DNA from: Methylacidimicrobium cyclopophantes
GTDB lineage: Bacteria > Verrucomicrobiota > Verrucomicrobiia > Methylacidiphilales > Methylacidiphilaceae
Assembly: GCF_902143385.2 (NCBI RefSeq)
Contig: NZ_CABFUZ020000087.1
Coordinates: forward strand, 1 to 44,860
DNA length: 44,860 bases
Direction: 5' to 3'
The notes beneath the pieces were generated by a model. That model was not told the origin of the DNA. It did no database searches and worked only from the letters and a program-made list of their open reading frames with translations. The position numbers and the translations under genes are program-made. Position 1 is the first letter of the stretch. Every line of letters begins with the position of its first letter. Below, piece by piece: positions 9,310 to 16,575 of the stretch.

Positions 9310-9508
9310 GGGAGGGCGGTTCGCCTCGACCTGTTTCGACGCATTTCGTTACCGTTCCTGCCTCCACCATTCCCCGGAGCTTGCGAGATCGATCGAGTCG
9401 AACCCATAGGCGCTGGCGCGACATCCTGCCAATAGGCAAAGATGCGCTCGCTTCCGTTCGAAGAATAGCCCGGCGCCACCTCCCCGTCCAAGCCGAGAAA
9501 GGAACGGC

Positions 9509-10069
9509 TCAACGAGCTCGAGCGAGGGCGAATCGAAAAATCATCCAGAGGGAGGCGATGCAAAGGCAGCTATCGGCCACGTTGAAGCTCGGCCAGTGCC
9601 AGGAGCCGACGTAGACATCGATGAAGTCGACGACGAATCCATGCGCAATGCGGTCGCTGATATTTCCAGCGGCACCGGCTGTGAGAAGAGCCGCGATCAC
9701 GTTTGTCTCCCTACTACTCCAGTCCACGCTTCGGCTCGCCCAGAGACCGGCAAGAAGAATGAAGCTGCCTATTCCGATCCACAGCCAGTTCTGACCTGCG
9801 AAAAGACCAAAGATGATCCCGGTATTTTGGACGGACACCAGGTTCAGAAATCCAGGAAGAAGGGAGAGCGGAAAATTCTCCCCCTGCCGCAGAATCAATG
9901 TCTTCGTTCCTTGATCGAGCAGGAACAGTCCAAGGAGAAGCCCCCAATAGAGAGGTCCGGGCAATCGTCGACAGGAAGCGTCCGGTCCGGAAGAGGGAGT
10001 CCGGCGTTCTCGGCCCTCGGGGAAGAGAACGTTGGAGGAACTCTGCTTGGAGCGAAGCAGGGGAATCAT
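9509..10069 (-). CDS. lspA: Lipoprotein signal peptidase (signal peptidase II)
   Basis: This 186-residue inner-membrane aspartyl protease cleaves prolipoprotein signal peptides after lipid attachment. Four hydrophobic segments are visible. The catalytic aspartates are in the conserved GNISDR (D139) and FNVADS (D166) motifs, and LDQGTK near residues 51-56 is the other family signature. The N-terminal 37 residues before the first membrane segment are longer than usual and polar. The ATG overlaps the stop of the small unknown gene upstream (ATGA), putting lspA in the dnaA-dnaN transcription unit. Confidence 0.94.
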   Translation of the reverse strand: MIPLLRSKQSSSNVLFPEGRERRTPSSGPDASCRRLPGPLYWGLLLGLFLLDQGTKTLILRQGENFPLSLLPGFLNLVSVQNTGIIFGLFAGQNWLWIGIGSFILLAGLWASRSVDWSSRETNVIAALLTAGAAGNISDRIAHGFVVDFIDVYVGSWHWPSFNVADSCLCIASLWMIFRFALARAR

Positions 10070-10455
10070 AAAATTCCTTCCCTCTCCAACTCGTTGAGCC
10101 GCGCCTCATCCTTTTCATCGATGATCTCGCAAACTCTCGGCAGCTCGAGAAGGACCTCCAGGGAGAGAGGAATCCCGGACGTAGAAAAGCCGGTCGTCTC
10201 GACGCTTTTTCGACGCATGGAAAGATAGACCCAGGCGAAGGTCTCCCCTTCCGCGATTCGAAATTGCGGATGTTCCTCCCAAAAAATATCCGACACGGCG
10301 CGAATTTCCATTGTCGCCGCTCCTCCGCCGGCTCCTCCCGGGAGCGCCTGCTCCACCCTCTCGAATCGAGCAATCCAGTGAGCAACCAATCTCTCGACCT
10401 TCTCCCGGTCGAGAGGTTCCTCGAAAAGCGCGACGAATCCAGACTTCTCAAGCAT
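10066..10455 (-). CDS. Small conserved-context protein of unknown function
   Basis: This 129-residue soluble protein is one I do not recognise. It has a mixed charged composition, no membrane segment and no signal peptide; an ALPGGAGGGAAT stretch in the middle looks like a flexible linker. Its ATG at 10455 lies within the last codons of dnaN (overlap 8 bases), and its stop overlaps the lspA ATG. This tight coupling on both sides argues that it is a real translated gene. Longer in-frame starts inside dnaN exist but would lengthen the overlap. DciA- and RecF-like proteins sit near dnaN in other genomes, but I see no motif of either. Confidence 0.7.
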   Translation of the reverse strand: MLEKSGFVALFEEPLDREKVERLVAHWIARFERVEQALPGGAGGGAATMEIRAVSDIFWEEHPQFRIAEGETFAWVYLSMRRKSVETTGFSTSGIPLSLEVLLELPRVCEIIDEKDEARLNELEREGIL

Positions 10456-11551
10456 TGCGCATCGGCATGACGACGTAAAGAAAAGCCTCTTCGTCTTTGA
10501 AGACACAGGGACCGGACGCTTCTCTCAGCTGAAGCGCGATTTCGTCCGCCGAACTTTCCCGTAGCGGCTCCATCAGGTACACGACGTTGAACGCAGCACG
10601 GATTTGCTCTCCCCCGTAACGGATCGGAACTGTCTCCTTCGCCTCTCCGATTTCCGCGGAACTGCACAGGAGTTCGAGCTCGTCCTTTTGAAAGTGGAGG
10701 CGAACCGGAACGAGCTTTTCCCCCGCGACGATGGAAACCCGGCGCAGCGCTGACAAGAATGTCTCCCGCGGAATGTAGATCTTTTCCGAGCCCTCTTGGG
10801 GAATTGCCGCGCGGTAGTTGGGATATTTTCCGTCCACGAGCTTCGAAGAAAACACGATCCGTTCGGATTGCAAAAGAAGCCGATTCGATTCGAGCCAGAT
10901 AGCAACCTTCTTTTCTTCCTCCTCGCTGAGAATCCGCAAAAGTTCGGTGATCGATCGTGCGGGAACGACGCCCTGAATCTCCTCTTCCGCCTCCTCGGAA
11001 ACGGGACTTTCCATCAGTGCCAAACGCTTCCCGTCGGTCGCAACCACGGTCAATCTTGCCCCTTTCCAACAAATTAGCTCTCCGTGAAGGACGTAGCGCA
11101 TCTCATCGTTGGACATCGCATAAGCCGTGCGCCGGAGCAGCCTCACGAAAACAGATTCGGGAATGCAAAACGAGGGAGAGTCGCTCAAGGCTGGCGGCGT
11201 CGGATAGTCGTTAGCCGGCATCCCGAAGAGCCGGAACGAAGAACGGCCGCCGATGAGGGTGCTTTCTTCCTTCTCATTGGTAGTCAACGTAAGTTCCTTA
11301 GCGGCCACCTCCTTGGCAATAGCGAAGAGTCGGCGGGCGGGCAGGGTAGTCCGTCCCGCTTCCTTAACTTCCGCATCAATACGAAGCTGCAAGGTCGTCT
11401 GCAGATCGCTCGCAAAGAGAGAGAGCTTTCCTGAGGGATCCGCATCGAGGAGCACGTTGTTGAGGATCGGCAGCGTGGTTCGGCTACCCACAACGCTCTG
11501 GGCGAGGTTGAGCGCTTCTAAAAAGGAAGTTCGAACGATTTCACATTGCAT
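10448..11551 (-). CDS. dnaN: DNA polymerase III sliding clamp (beta subunit)
   Basis: This 367-residue protein has the length of the beta clamp and three repeated clamp-type domains. It begins with a QSVVGSRTTLPILNNVLLDA stretch, matching the typical VV..k.TlPIL.n. pattern. The C-terminus ends VVMPMRNA, matching the common ymvMPmr. ending. The dimer encircles DNA and holds polymerase III and other partners. dnaN lies downstream of dnaA in the same direction, separated by a 213-base gap that contains a DnaA-box-like site and a direct repeat. It overlaps the following small gene. Confidence 0.95.
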   Translation of the reverse strand: MQCEIVRTSFLEALNLAQSVVGSRTTLPILNNVLLDADPSGKLSLFASDLQTTLQLRIDAEVKEAGRTTLPARRLFAIAKEVAAKELTLTTNEKEESTLIGGRSSFRLFGMPANDYPTPPALSDSPSFCIPESVFVRLLRRTAYAMSNDEMRYVLHGELICWKGARLTVVATDGKRLALMESPVSEEAEEEIQGVVPARSITELLRILSEEEEKKVAIWLESNRLLLQSERIVFSSKLVDGKYPNYRAAIPQEGSEKIYIPRETFLSALRRVSIVAGEKLVPVRLHFQKDELELLCSSAEIGEAKETVPIRYGGEQIRAAFNVVYLMEPLRESSADEIALQLREASGPCVFKDEEAFLYVVMPMRNA

Positions 11552-11615
11552 GGAGGAACTTGAGTTAAAAGGAAAAGGAATGGCTCTTCATCATCTTCTT
11601 CTTACGCCTTCGAAA

Positions 11616-11624
11616 AGTGAATAA
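11616..11624 (-). promoter_or_regulatory. DnaA-box-like site upstream of dnaN
   Basis: Read on the minus strand the site is TTATTCACT, one base different from the TTATTCACA boxes at the dnaA start. It lies 65-73 bases upstream of the dnaN ATG and could let DnaA influence dnaN transcription. A single 8/9 match can occur by chance. Confidence 0.4.
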
Positions 11625-11654
11625 CGTAAAAATGCACTCGCGGCGAATGGTTTG

Positions 11655-11699
11655 CAGATTTGGGGAACTGTGAAGAAGAGACGTCAGATTTTGGGAACT
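11655..11699. repeat. 15-bp direct repeat in the dnaA-dnaN gap
   Basis: CAGATTTGGGGAACT at 11655-11669 and CAGATTTTGGGAACT at 11685-11699 differ at one base. Their starts are 30 bases apart, roughly three helical turns. They lie in the 213-base gap upstream of dnaN, where its promoter would be expected. Same-face spacing suggests a dimeric or cooperative regulator site. No match to a known operator is claimed. Confidence 0.6.
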
Positions 11700-11764
11700 A
11701 CCATAGAGGAGTTCATTTCCTTCCGCCAAATCGCTGGAGTTGTTCACCGATTTTCTCTGTTTGT

Positions 11765-13138
11765 TTACGCGGGGTTCTGGAATTTTTCAATCAGCTCGCG
11801 TACGAGCGCTTCAAAATGAGGGTCGCTTTGCAATTTTTCCGCCACGACGCGCTGCGCGTGGAGAACGGTTCCGTGATCTCTGCCTCCAAAGTTTTGACCG
11901 ATTTCGGCAAGGGAGCAGGTGGTGAGCTTTCGGCTTAAGTACATGGCAACCATCCTGGGCAATGTGATGTGCGCCAAGCGTCGTTTGCTCGTCATGTCGG
12001 CGAGCCGGATGTCGAAGGTTTCGGCGACCTGCTTCTGGATCAGCTCGACGCTTACCCCTTGAGAAGTCCTGTTGCTGAAGAGATCCTTGAGGAGGATTTG
12101 CGCTTTTTCGGCCGTCAGCTTGTCCGGATGGAGAGCGGCAAAGGCGGCGACTCGATTCAGCGCACCCTCAAGCTGTCGGACATTATTTTGAATGCGTTCC
12201 GCGATCGTCGAAAGAATTTCGTCAGGTATCGCGATCGACAGGATTCGCATCTTATGGCGGAGGATCGCCAGGCGAGTCTCCAACTGGGGAGGGAGGAGTT
12301 CGGCGGTCAATCCCCATTCGAATCGGGAGGTGAGCCGTTTTTCCAGAGTCTGCATGGCGCTCGGAACGGCATCGCTTGTCAGGACGATCTGCTTGCTCCC
12401 ATCGAAGAGGCAATTGAAAGTGTGAAAAAACTCTTCCTGGGAACGCTCTTTTCCCGCAAGGAACTGGACGTCATCCAGAAGGAGAACGTCTACCTCGCGA
12501 TACTTTTTGCGGAAGCGGAGGAGTGCCCCCTTTTGAATTGCGTCGATGAACTCGTTGGTAAACTGCTCACAGGTCACATATTGCACTCGGAGGGAGCGAT
12601 GAAGACGGCGAAGTTCGTTGCCGATCGCCTGCATCAGATGCGTTTTTCCGAGTCCGACCCTACCGTAAAAGAAGAGGGGGTTGTAGGCACGGGCGGGCGC
12701 ATTTGCCACTGCGCGAGCGGCGGCATAGGCAAATTCGCTGTTGGCTCCCACGATGAAGGTCTCAAACGTATATCGCGGATTTAATCCGGTGGAGGAGAGA
12801 GTGGTGCTGCTGCCGTTCGCCCCGACCTCCGTCTTCTCTCCTTTCCTGGGAGCTTCCGAATGGACCGCCTTCTCCGCGGAGGGTGCCGCAGGGAAGGAGA
12901 CCCGCACCTGCCGTCCGAGAATTTTTGCCAGGGCGGTCGAGAGTTGGGGAAGATAGTTCTCTTCGATCCAATATCGGTAAATGGAATCCGGCGCTTCCAA
13001 GATCACTTGGTCATCGGAGAGAGAGAGGATTCGAAGGGGGGAAAACCAGCGGTCTACCGCATCTCGAGAAGCAATTGTTTGCATCTCGGCGCAGACTTTT
13101 TCCCAAACCCAATCCAGTTCTGGAGAAGCCTTATTCAC
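11765..13138 (-). CDS. dnaA: Chromosomal replication initiator DnaA
   Basis: This 457-residue protein has all four DnaA domains. Domain I is about residues 1-80 (W10 to the YRYWIEENY region) and a variable linker runs to about 118. The AAA+ domain begins PRYTFETFIVG, with Walker A GRVGLGKT (K165) and Walker B LLLDDVQF. The C-terminal DNA-binding domain carries the signature AMYLSRKLTTCSLAEIGQNFGGRDHGTVLHA-like segment. DnaA opens oriC and also acts as a transcription factor. The start is a GTG at 13138, chosen because domain I aligns there and the next upstream GTG is out of frame. This GTG lies inside a perfect DnaA box and has no ribosome binding site, so DnaA may repress its own synthesis. 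Confidence 0.96.
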   Translation of the reverse strand: MNKASPELDWVWEKVCAEMQTIASRDAVDRWFSPLRILSLSDDQVILEAPDSIYRYWIEENYLPQLSTALAKILGRQVRVSFPAAPSAEKAVHSEAPRKGEKTEVGANGSSTTLSSTGLNPRYTFETFIVGANSEFAYAAARAVANAPARAYNPLFFYGRVGLGKTHLMQAIGNELRRLHRSLRVQYVTCEQFTNEFIDAIQKGALLRFRKKYREVDVLLLDDVQFLAGKERSQEEFFHTFNCLFDGSKQIVLTSDAVPSAMQTLEKRLTSRFEWGLTAELLPPQLETRLAILRHKMRILSIAIPDEILSTIAERIQNNVRQLEGALNRVAAFAALHPDKLTAEKAQILLKDLFSNRTSQGVSVELIQKQVAETFDIRLADMTSKRRLAHITLPRMVAMYLSRKLTTCSLAEIGQNFGGRDHGTVLHAQRVVAEKLQSDPHFEALVRELIEKFQNPA

Positions 13139-13482
13139 AAGTTATTCACAAAAGCGCTTCTTTTTTGCTGCGCTCCTGGGTTCAGATCGTTAAACATTCA
13201 GCAGGAATAAGTTAAGTTCCACTGAAAAGGAAGAAGCATCCCGAAGACATCGAAGTAATTCCATTGGTTAGCAAAGTTATTCACGGGATCTTCCAACACG
13301 CGGATCGGCTTGTTGTCTGTGGAAGAAAGGATCGTAAGAGCTGGGGAGGATTCGGACAAGGGAATCTCCTAACCTGAAAACTTTTTTTCGTTTCCGTTGA
13401 CGAATGAAATTTTGGTGCTCCACCTTTCGAAGAAAAGAAGGAGAATCTTCGGATCGGAAGTCGAAGGGAATCGGAGCCCGTT
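13131..13482. other. oriC: Candidate replication origin between dnaA and aroE
   Basis: This 340-base stretch has no gene. Two perfect boxes TTATTCACA occur at 13131-13139 and 13142-13150, and a near-perfect TTATTCACG at 13277-13285, all in the same orientation; each of the last two is preceded by AG. A weaker inverted match (7/9, TCTTCCACA on the minus strand) is at 13319-13327. The region is more AT-rich than its surroundings, with runs near 13160-13215 and 13376-13420 that could serve as unwinding sites. The dnaA neighbourhood is the classic origin position, but some bacteria place oriC elsewhere. GC-skew over the whole chromosome would decide. Confidence 0.5.
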
Positions 13483-14400
13483 TTAGGAGGAATCTCCTTC
13501 TGCATCTCGGCTCGAGAGGGAGGCGAAGAGGGCTTTGCGCATCACGGGAAGAGGGGGCGCATTGCCTGTCCAGAGCTCGAAAGCCAAGGCGGCTTGATGG
13601 AGGAGCATGCCAAGCCCATTCGACGCATGGGCGCCTCTCTCCCGCGCTGCTTCGAGCAGCGGGAGTGTCGGAGGCCAATAGCGAAGGTCGAAAACGAAAA
13701 GATTCGGCCGAAGGAGTCGGTCGAGAAAGTCACGGTCCTTCAAGAAAAGGGGATCTTCGGTCAGGCAGGAGACAAGGAGGTCGACGTCGGAGGCCGCTCG
13801 AAGAAGCGCAGCCTCTTCCCACGGTACGACATCGACTCGGGAACGAACTTTTATCTCTTCGGCGAGCGAGAGAGAGCGGGATGCCGTGCGGTTTGCGAGG
13901 CGAAGGAGAGGGCAACCCTCCCAGGAGGCTTGTCGAGCGACGGCAGCGCCTGCACCGCCGAGGCCTAGGAAGAGGATTCGCAACTGGGGAAGTGCCACGG
14001 AAAACGCCTCCTCCACGGCAAGCACCCACCCCTTACCATCCGTATTGTGCCCTTCCAGGGTTCCCTTCCGGTGAACGACCGTGTTGACGGCGCCGAGCCG
14101 TATCGCGGTGGTCGCTCGTCGATCGCAGAGCCGAAACATTTCCTGTTTGAGGGGAGCCGTGCAGTTCCATCCCGAAAAACCGATCGTTTTGAGCCGATGG
14201 ACGACCGGCTCGAGCTCGGCGGTGTCGACTTCCACCCGCCCATAGCCCCCGGGCCAGCCGATGGCGGCAAAGGCAGCTTGATGGATTGCCGGAGAGAGGG
14301 AGTGTGCGATCGGAAAGCCCAGAACGGCGTACGATTTCGGCCACGGGAGAAGCTTCGGCAGGGTGGAGAGGCGCCAAATTGCGCTTGCGACGTCGGTCAT
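13483..14400 (-). CDS. aroE: Shikimate dehydrogenase
   Basis: This 305-residue enzyme reduces 3-dehydroshikimate to shikimate with NADPH in aromatic amino acid synthesis. GFPIAHSLSPAIHQAAF near residues 28-44 is the substrate-binding signature. The catalytic lysine is K85 in NCTAPLKQEM and the catalytic aspartate is D121 in GHNTDGKGW. LGLGGAGAA is the nucleotide loop. The lysine motif is unusual: most family members read N-V-T-x-P-x-K, and here the second position is Cys and the P-L-K spacing is kept. The start at 14400 gives a normal length; an in-frame ATG at 14520 would add 40 residues of low-complexity sequence. It diverges from cysE across 154 bases. Confidence 0.94.
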   Translation of the reverse strand: MTDVASAIWRLSTLPKLLPWPKSYAVLGFPIAHSLSPAIHQAAFAAIGWPGGYGRVEVDTAELEPVVHRLKTIGFSGWNCTAPLKQEMFRLCDRRATTAIRLGAVNTVVHRKGTLEGHNTDGKGWVLAVEEAFSVALPQLRILFLGLGGAGAAVARQASWEGCPLLRLANRTASRSLSLAEEIKVRSRVDVVPWEEAALLRAASDVDLLVSCLTEDPLFLKDRDFLDRLLRPNLFVFDLRYWPPTLPLLEAARERGAHASNGLGMLLHQAALAFELWTGNAPPLPVMRKALFASLSSRDAEGDSS

Positions 14401-14526
14401 ATGGGGGAATGCTCTGAATTTAGAGGGGAAAAGGGAGAGCGACAACGAGATCTCTCGGGAGCGCGCGGCTTTGTCCTCGAGCTTGGTTTGGCAAAAGGAA
14501 GCGGAAAACGTAGGGATCACGGGGAG

Positions 14527-14546
14527 GAACGAGAAGAGGCTCGTTC
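14527..14546 (+). promoter_or_regulatory. Hairpin presenting the cysE ribosome binding site
   Basis: A perfect 7-bp stem GAACGAG/CTCGTTC (14527-14533 with 14540-14546) encloses the loop AAGAGG. That loop is the only purine-rich Shine-Dalgarno-like sequence near the cysE ATG at 14555. The element could modulate translation of cysE. The structure is read from sequence only. Confidence 0.4.
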
Positions 14547-14554
14547 ACTAAGCG

Positions 14555-15442
14555 ATGGCACTTCCGGGAATTTCCCAGGCGCTGCTCCAGTCCTACGAAA
14601 GGGATGGAGGAATCAACCGGGCGGATCGGGCGAACCTTCCTTCCAAGCCGGCGGTCGCTCGGCTGATGGAAGACCTGTTGGCTCTGCTTTTCCCCGGCTT
14701 CCACTCTCCTCCTCCCGGCTCCCACCGAGAATTGATCGATTTTGTCGAAGAGCGGCTGGCGCGACTCCATCGCGGCTTGACAGAGGAACTCCGGAAGACT
14801 TTGGGAGCGAATGAGGAATCCGAGCAAGCCGAGGAAGAGGTCGCTCAATGGTTTTTGGCGCGCCTTCCCGAGACGAGGGAGCGGCTCGCGACCGATGTCG
14901 ACGCCACATTTTCCGGGGACCCCGCAGCCGAGAGTACAGAAGAGGTCTTGCTCGCCTATCCGGGAGTGGAAGCGATCGCTACTTATCGGTTGGCACATCT
15001 TCTCTATCGACGGGGCGTGCCGTTGCTGCCGCGTATGATGACGGAATGGGCTCACAGCCGAACCGGGATCGATATTCATCCCGGAGCCGAGATCGGACCC
15101 TACTTCTTCATCGACCACGGAACAGGGATCGTCATCGGGGAGACCTGTCGGATTGGAAGGGCGGTCAAGATCTATCATGGCGTGACACTGGGAGCTCGTT
15201 CGACCGCCGGGGGAAGAAAACTTCGAGGAAGCAAGCGCCATCCGACGATCGAGGATTACGTGACGATTTATCCGGGAGCGACGATCCTCGGAGGAGAGAC
15301 TGTCATCGGCGCGCATAGCGTGATCGGAGGAAACGTCTGGCTCACGGAGCCCGTGCCCCCCTACTCCGTGGTGACATTGGCGCAACAGGAAGCCGAAGTA
15401 CGCAAACGCGGATCGGATCCTGGACGAAGCATAGGTGCATGA
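14555..15442 (+). CDS. cysE: Serine O-acetyltransferase
   Basis: This 295-residue protein transfers acetyl from acetyl-CoA to serine, giving O-acetylserine for cysteine synthesis. The first ~165 residues are the helical serine acetyltransferase domain, with AYPGVEAIATYRLAHLLYRRG near residues 133-153. The rest is a left-handed beta helix of hexapeptide repeats: GIDIHPGAEIG, IDHGTGIVIGET and IYHGVTLGARST. The catalytic His-Asp pair is probably in the IDHGTG/HPGA segments, as in CysE. The N-terminal region is long, as in plant-like and EpsC/SrpH-type enzymes. The stop codon overlaps the ATG of the following cysteine desulfurase gene. No cysK is adjacent. An upstream hairpin may control translation. 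Confidence 0.94.
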   Translation: MALPGISQALLQSYERDGGINRADRANLPSKPAVARLMEDLLALLFPGFHSPPPGSHRELIDFVEERLARLHRGLTEELRKTLGANEESEQAEEEVAQWFLARLPETRERLATDVDATFSGDPAAESTEEVLLAYPGVEAIATYRLAHLLYRRGVPLLPRMMTEWAHSRTGIDIHPGAEIGPYFFIDHGTGIVIGETCRIGRAVKIYHGVTLGARSTAGGRKLRGSKRHPTIEDYVTIYPGATILGGETVIGAHSVIGGNVWLTEPVPPYSVVTLAQQEAEVRKRGSDPGRSIGA

Positions 15443-16575
15443 GTCGAATCTACCTCGACTACAATGCAACCTCCCCACTGGATCCCAGGGTCCGGGCGGC
15501 AATGGAGCCGTATCTGGATCCTGGAGGCAATCCGTCGAGCTTGCATGCGGAAGGAAGAAGGGCCCGCGCCGTAATGGATCTTGCTCGAGAGAAGATTGCG
15601 CGCCTCCTACGGATTCAACCCAGAGAGATCGTCTTCACCGCCAGCGGCAGCCAAAGCGACACCTTGGCCGTCGTCGGTCTGGCGCGAGGCTTGGAGAAAA
15701 GAGGAAAGCATTTGATCTGCTCGAAGATCGAGCATCCGGCTGTCGCCAGATCGATGGCATTTCTCGAAAGCGTGGGTTTTTCCGTATCGAGGGTGCCGGT
15801 CGATCGTTTCGGGGTAATCCACCTTGAGTCTCTGGAGAGAAGCTTCCGGCCCGACACGACGCTCGTTTCGATCCTATCGGCCAGCAACGAGATCGGCACC
15901 AAGCAGCCAATACGAGCGATTGGGGAGCTCTGTAGCGAGCGTGGAATCGTCTTCCACAGCGATGTCGTCCAGAGCGCCGGAAAGGAGGAGCTGCGCCTTG
16001 CGGAGTGGGGCGTTTCATCTGCGAGCCTTGCCGCCCATAAATTCGGAGGGCCGCTCGGTGCGGCCTTCTTGTATGTTCGTTCCGGGCTACCGATCGATCG
16101 AGTCATTTTCGGAGGAGAGCAGGAGGGCGGTCGATGGGCGGGAACGGAGAACGTCGCCTCGATCGTCGGCATGTCGGAAGCGTTGGAGATCGCCGAGAAA
16201 GAAAGGCTCGGCGAGGCCGTCCGGCAGCGCGAGTTGATCGAGACGCTCTGGCAGGGGATCGCCGACCTGCCGGGAGTGGTGCGATGGGGTCATCCGGTGG
16301 AAAGGCTCCCGAACACCCTTGCGGTGAGTTGTCCGGAGGTGGACGGGGAAAGCCTGTTGATTGGATTGGACTTAGAAGGCCTCGCGGTCTCGGGGGGTTC
16401 GGCCTGCTCTTCCGGCGTCTTGAAGCCCTCCCCCGTTCTTTTGGCGTTAGGAGCGAGCAAGGCGGAAGCCCGTTCCATGGTCCGGTTCTCTATCGGCAAA
16501 GGAATCGGGCGGCCGGAAATCGAAGAATGCATCCGTCGATTTCGGAAGGTCTTTCTCAGACAGTGGAGTGGGTAA
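15439..16575 (+). CDS. Cysteine desulfurase, NifS/IscS class
   Basis: This 378-residue PLP enzyme has IYLDYNATSPLDPRV at its start and GNPSSLHAEGRRA near residues 31-43. TASGSQSDTLA and EHPAV follow, and the PLP lysine lies in SLAAHKFGGPLGAAF. The persulfide-forming cysteine is in SGGSACSSGVLKPSPVL, the longer flexible loop typical of group I (IscS/NifS) rather than SufS. It removes sulfur from cysteine for Fe-S clusters, thiolated tRNA or cofactors. Start-stop overlap with cysE links cysteine synthesis to cysteine use. No sufS lies beside the SUF operon here, so this enzyme may supply that scaffold; this is inference. Its 3' end overlaps the convergent reductase gene by 20 bases. Confidence 0.92.
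   Translation: MSRIYLDYNATSPLDPRVRAAMEPYLDPGGNPSSLHAEGRRARAVMDLAREKIARLLRIQPREIVFTASGSQSDTLAVVGLARGLEKRGKHLICSKIEHPAVARSMAFLESVGFSVSRVPVDRFGVIHLESLERSFRPDTTLVSILSASNEIGTKQPIRAIGELCSERGIVFHSDVVQSAGKEELRLAEWGVSSASLAAHKFGGPLGAAFLYVRSGLPIDRVIFGGEQEGGRWAGTENVASIVGMSEALEIAEKERLGEAVRQRELIETLWQGIADLPGVVRWGHPVERLPNTLAVSCPEVDGESLLIGLDLEGLAVSGGSACSSGVLKPSPVLLALGASKAEARSMVRFSIGKGIGRPEIEECIRRFRKVFLRQWSG

Noticed and set aside
11565-11747. 60-residue minus-strand frame in the dnaA-dnaN gap
   Set aside because: It contains the 15-bp direct repeat, has a GTG start without ribosome binding site and a low-complexity Arg/Lys/Ser tail; a regulatory gap is the better explanation.
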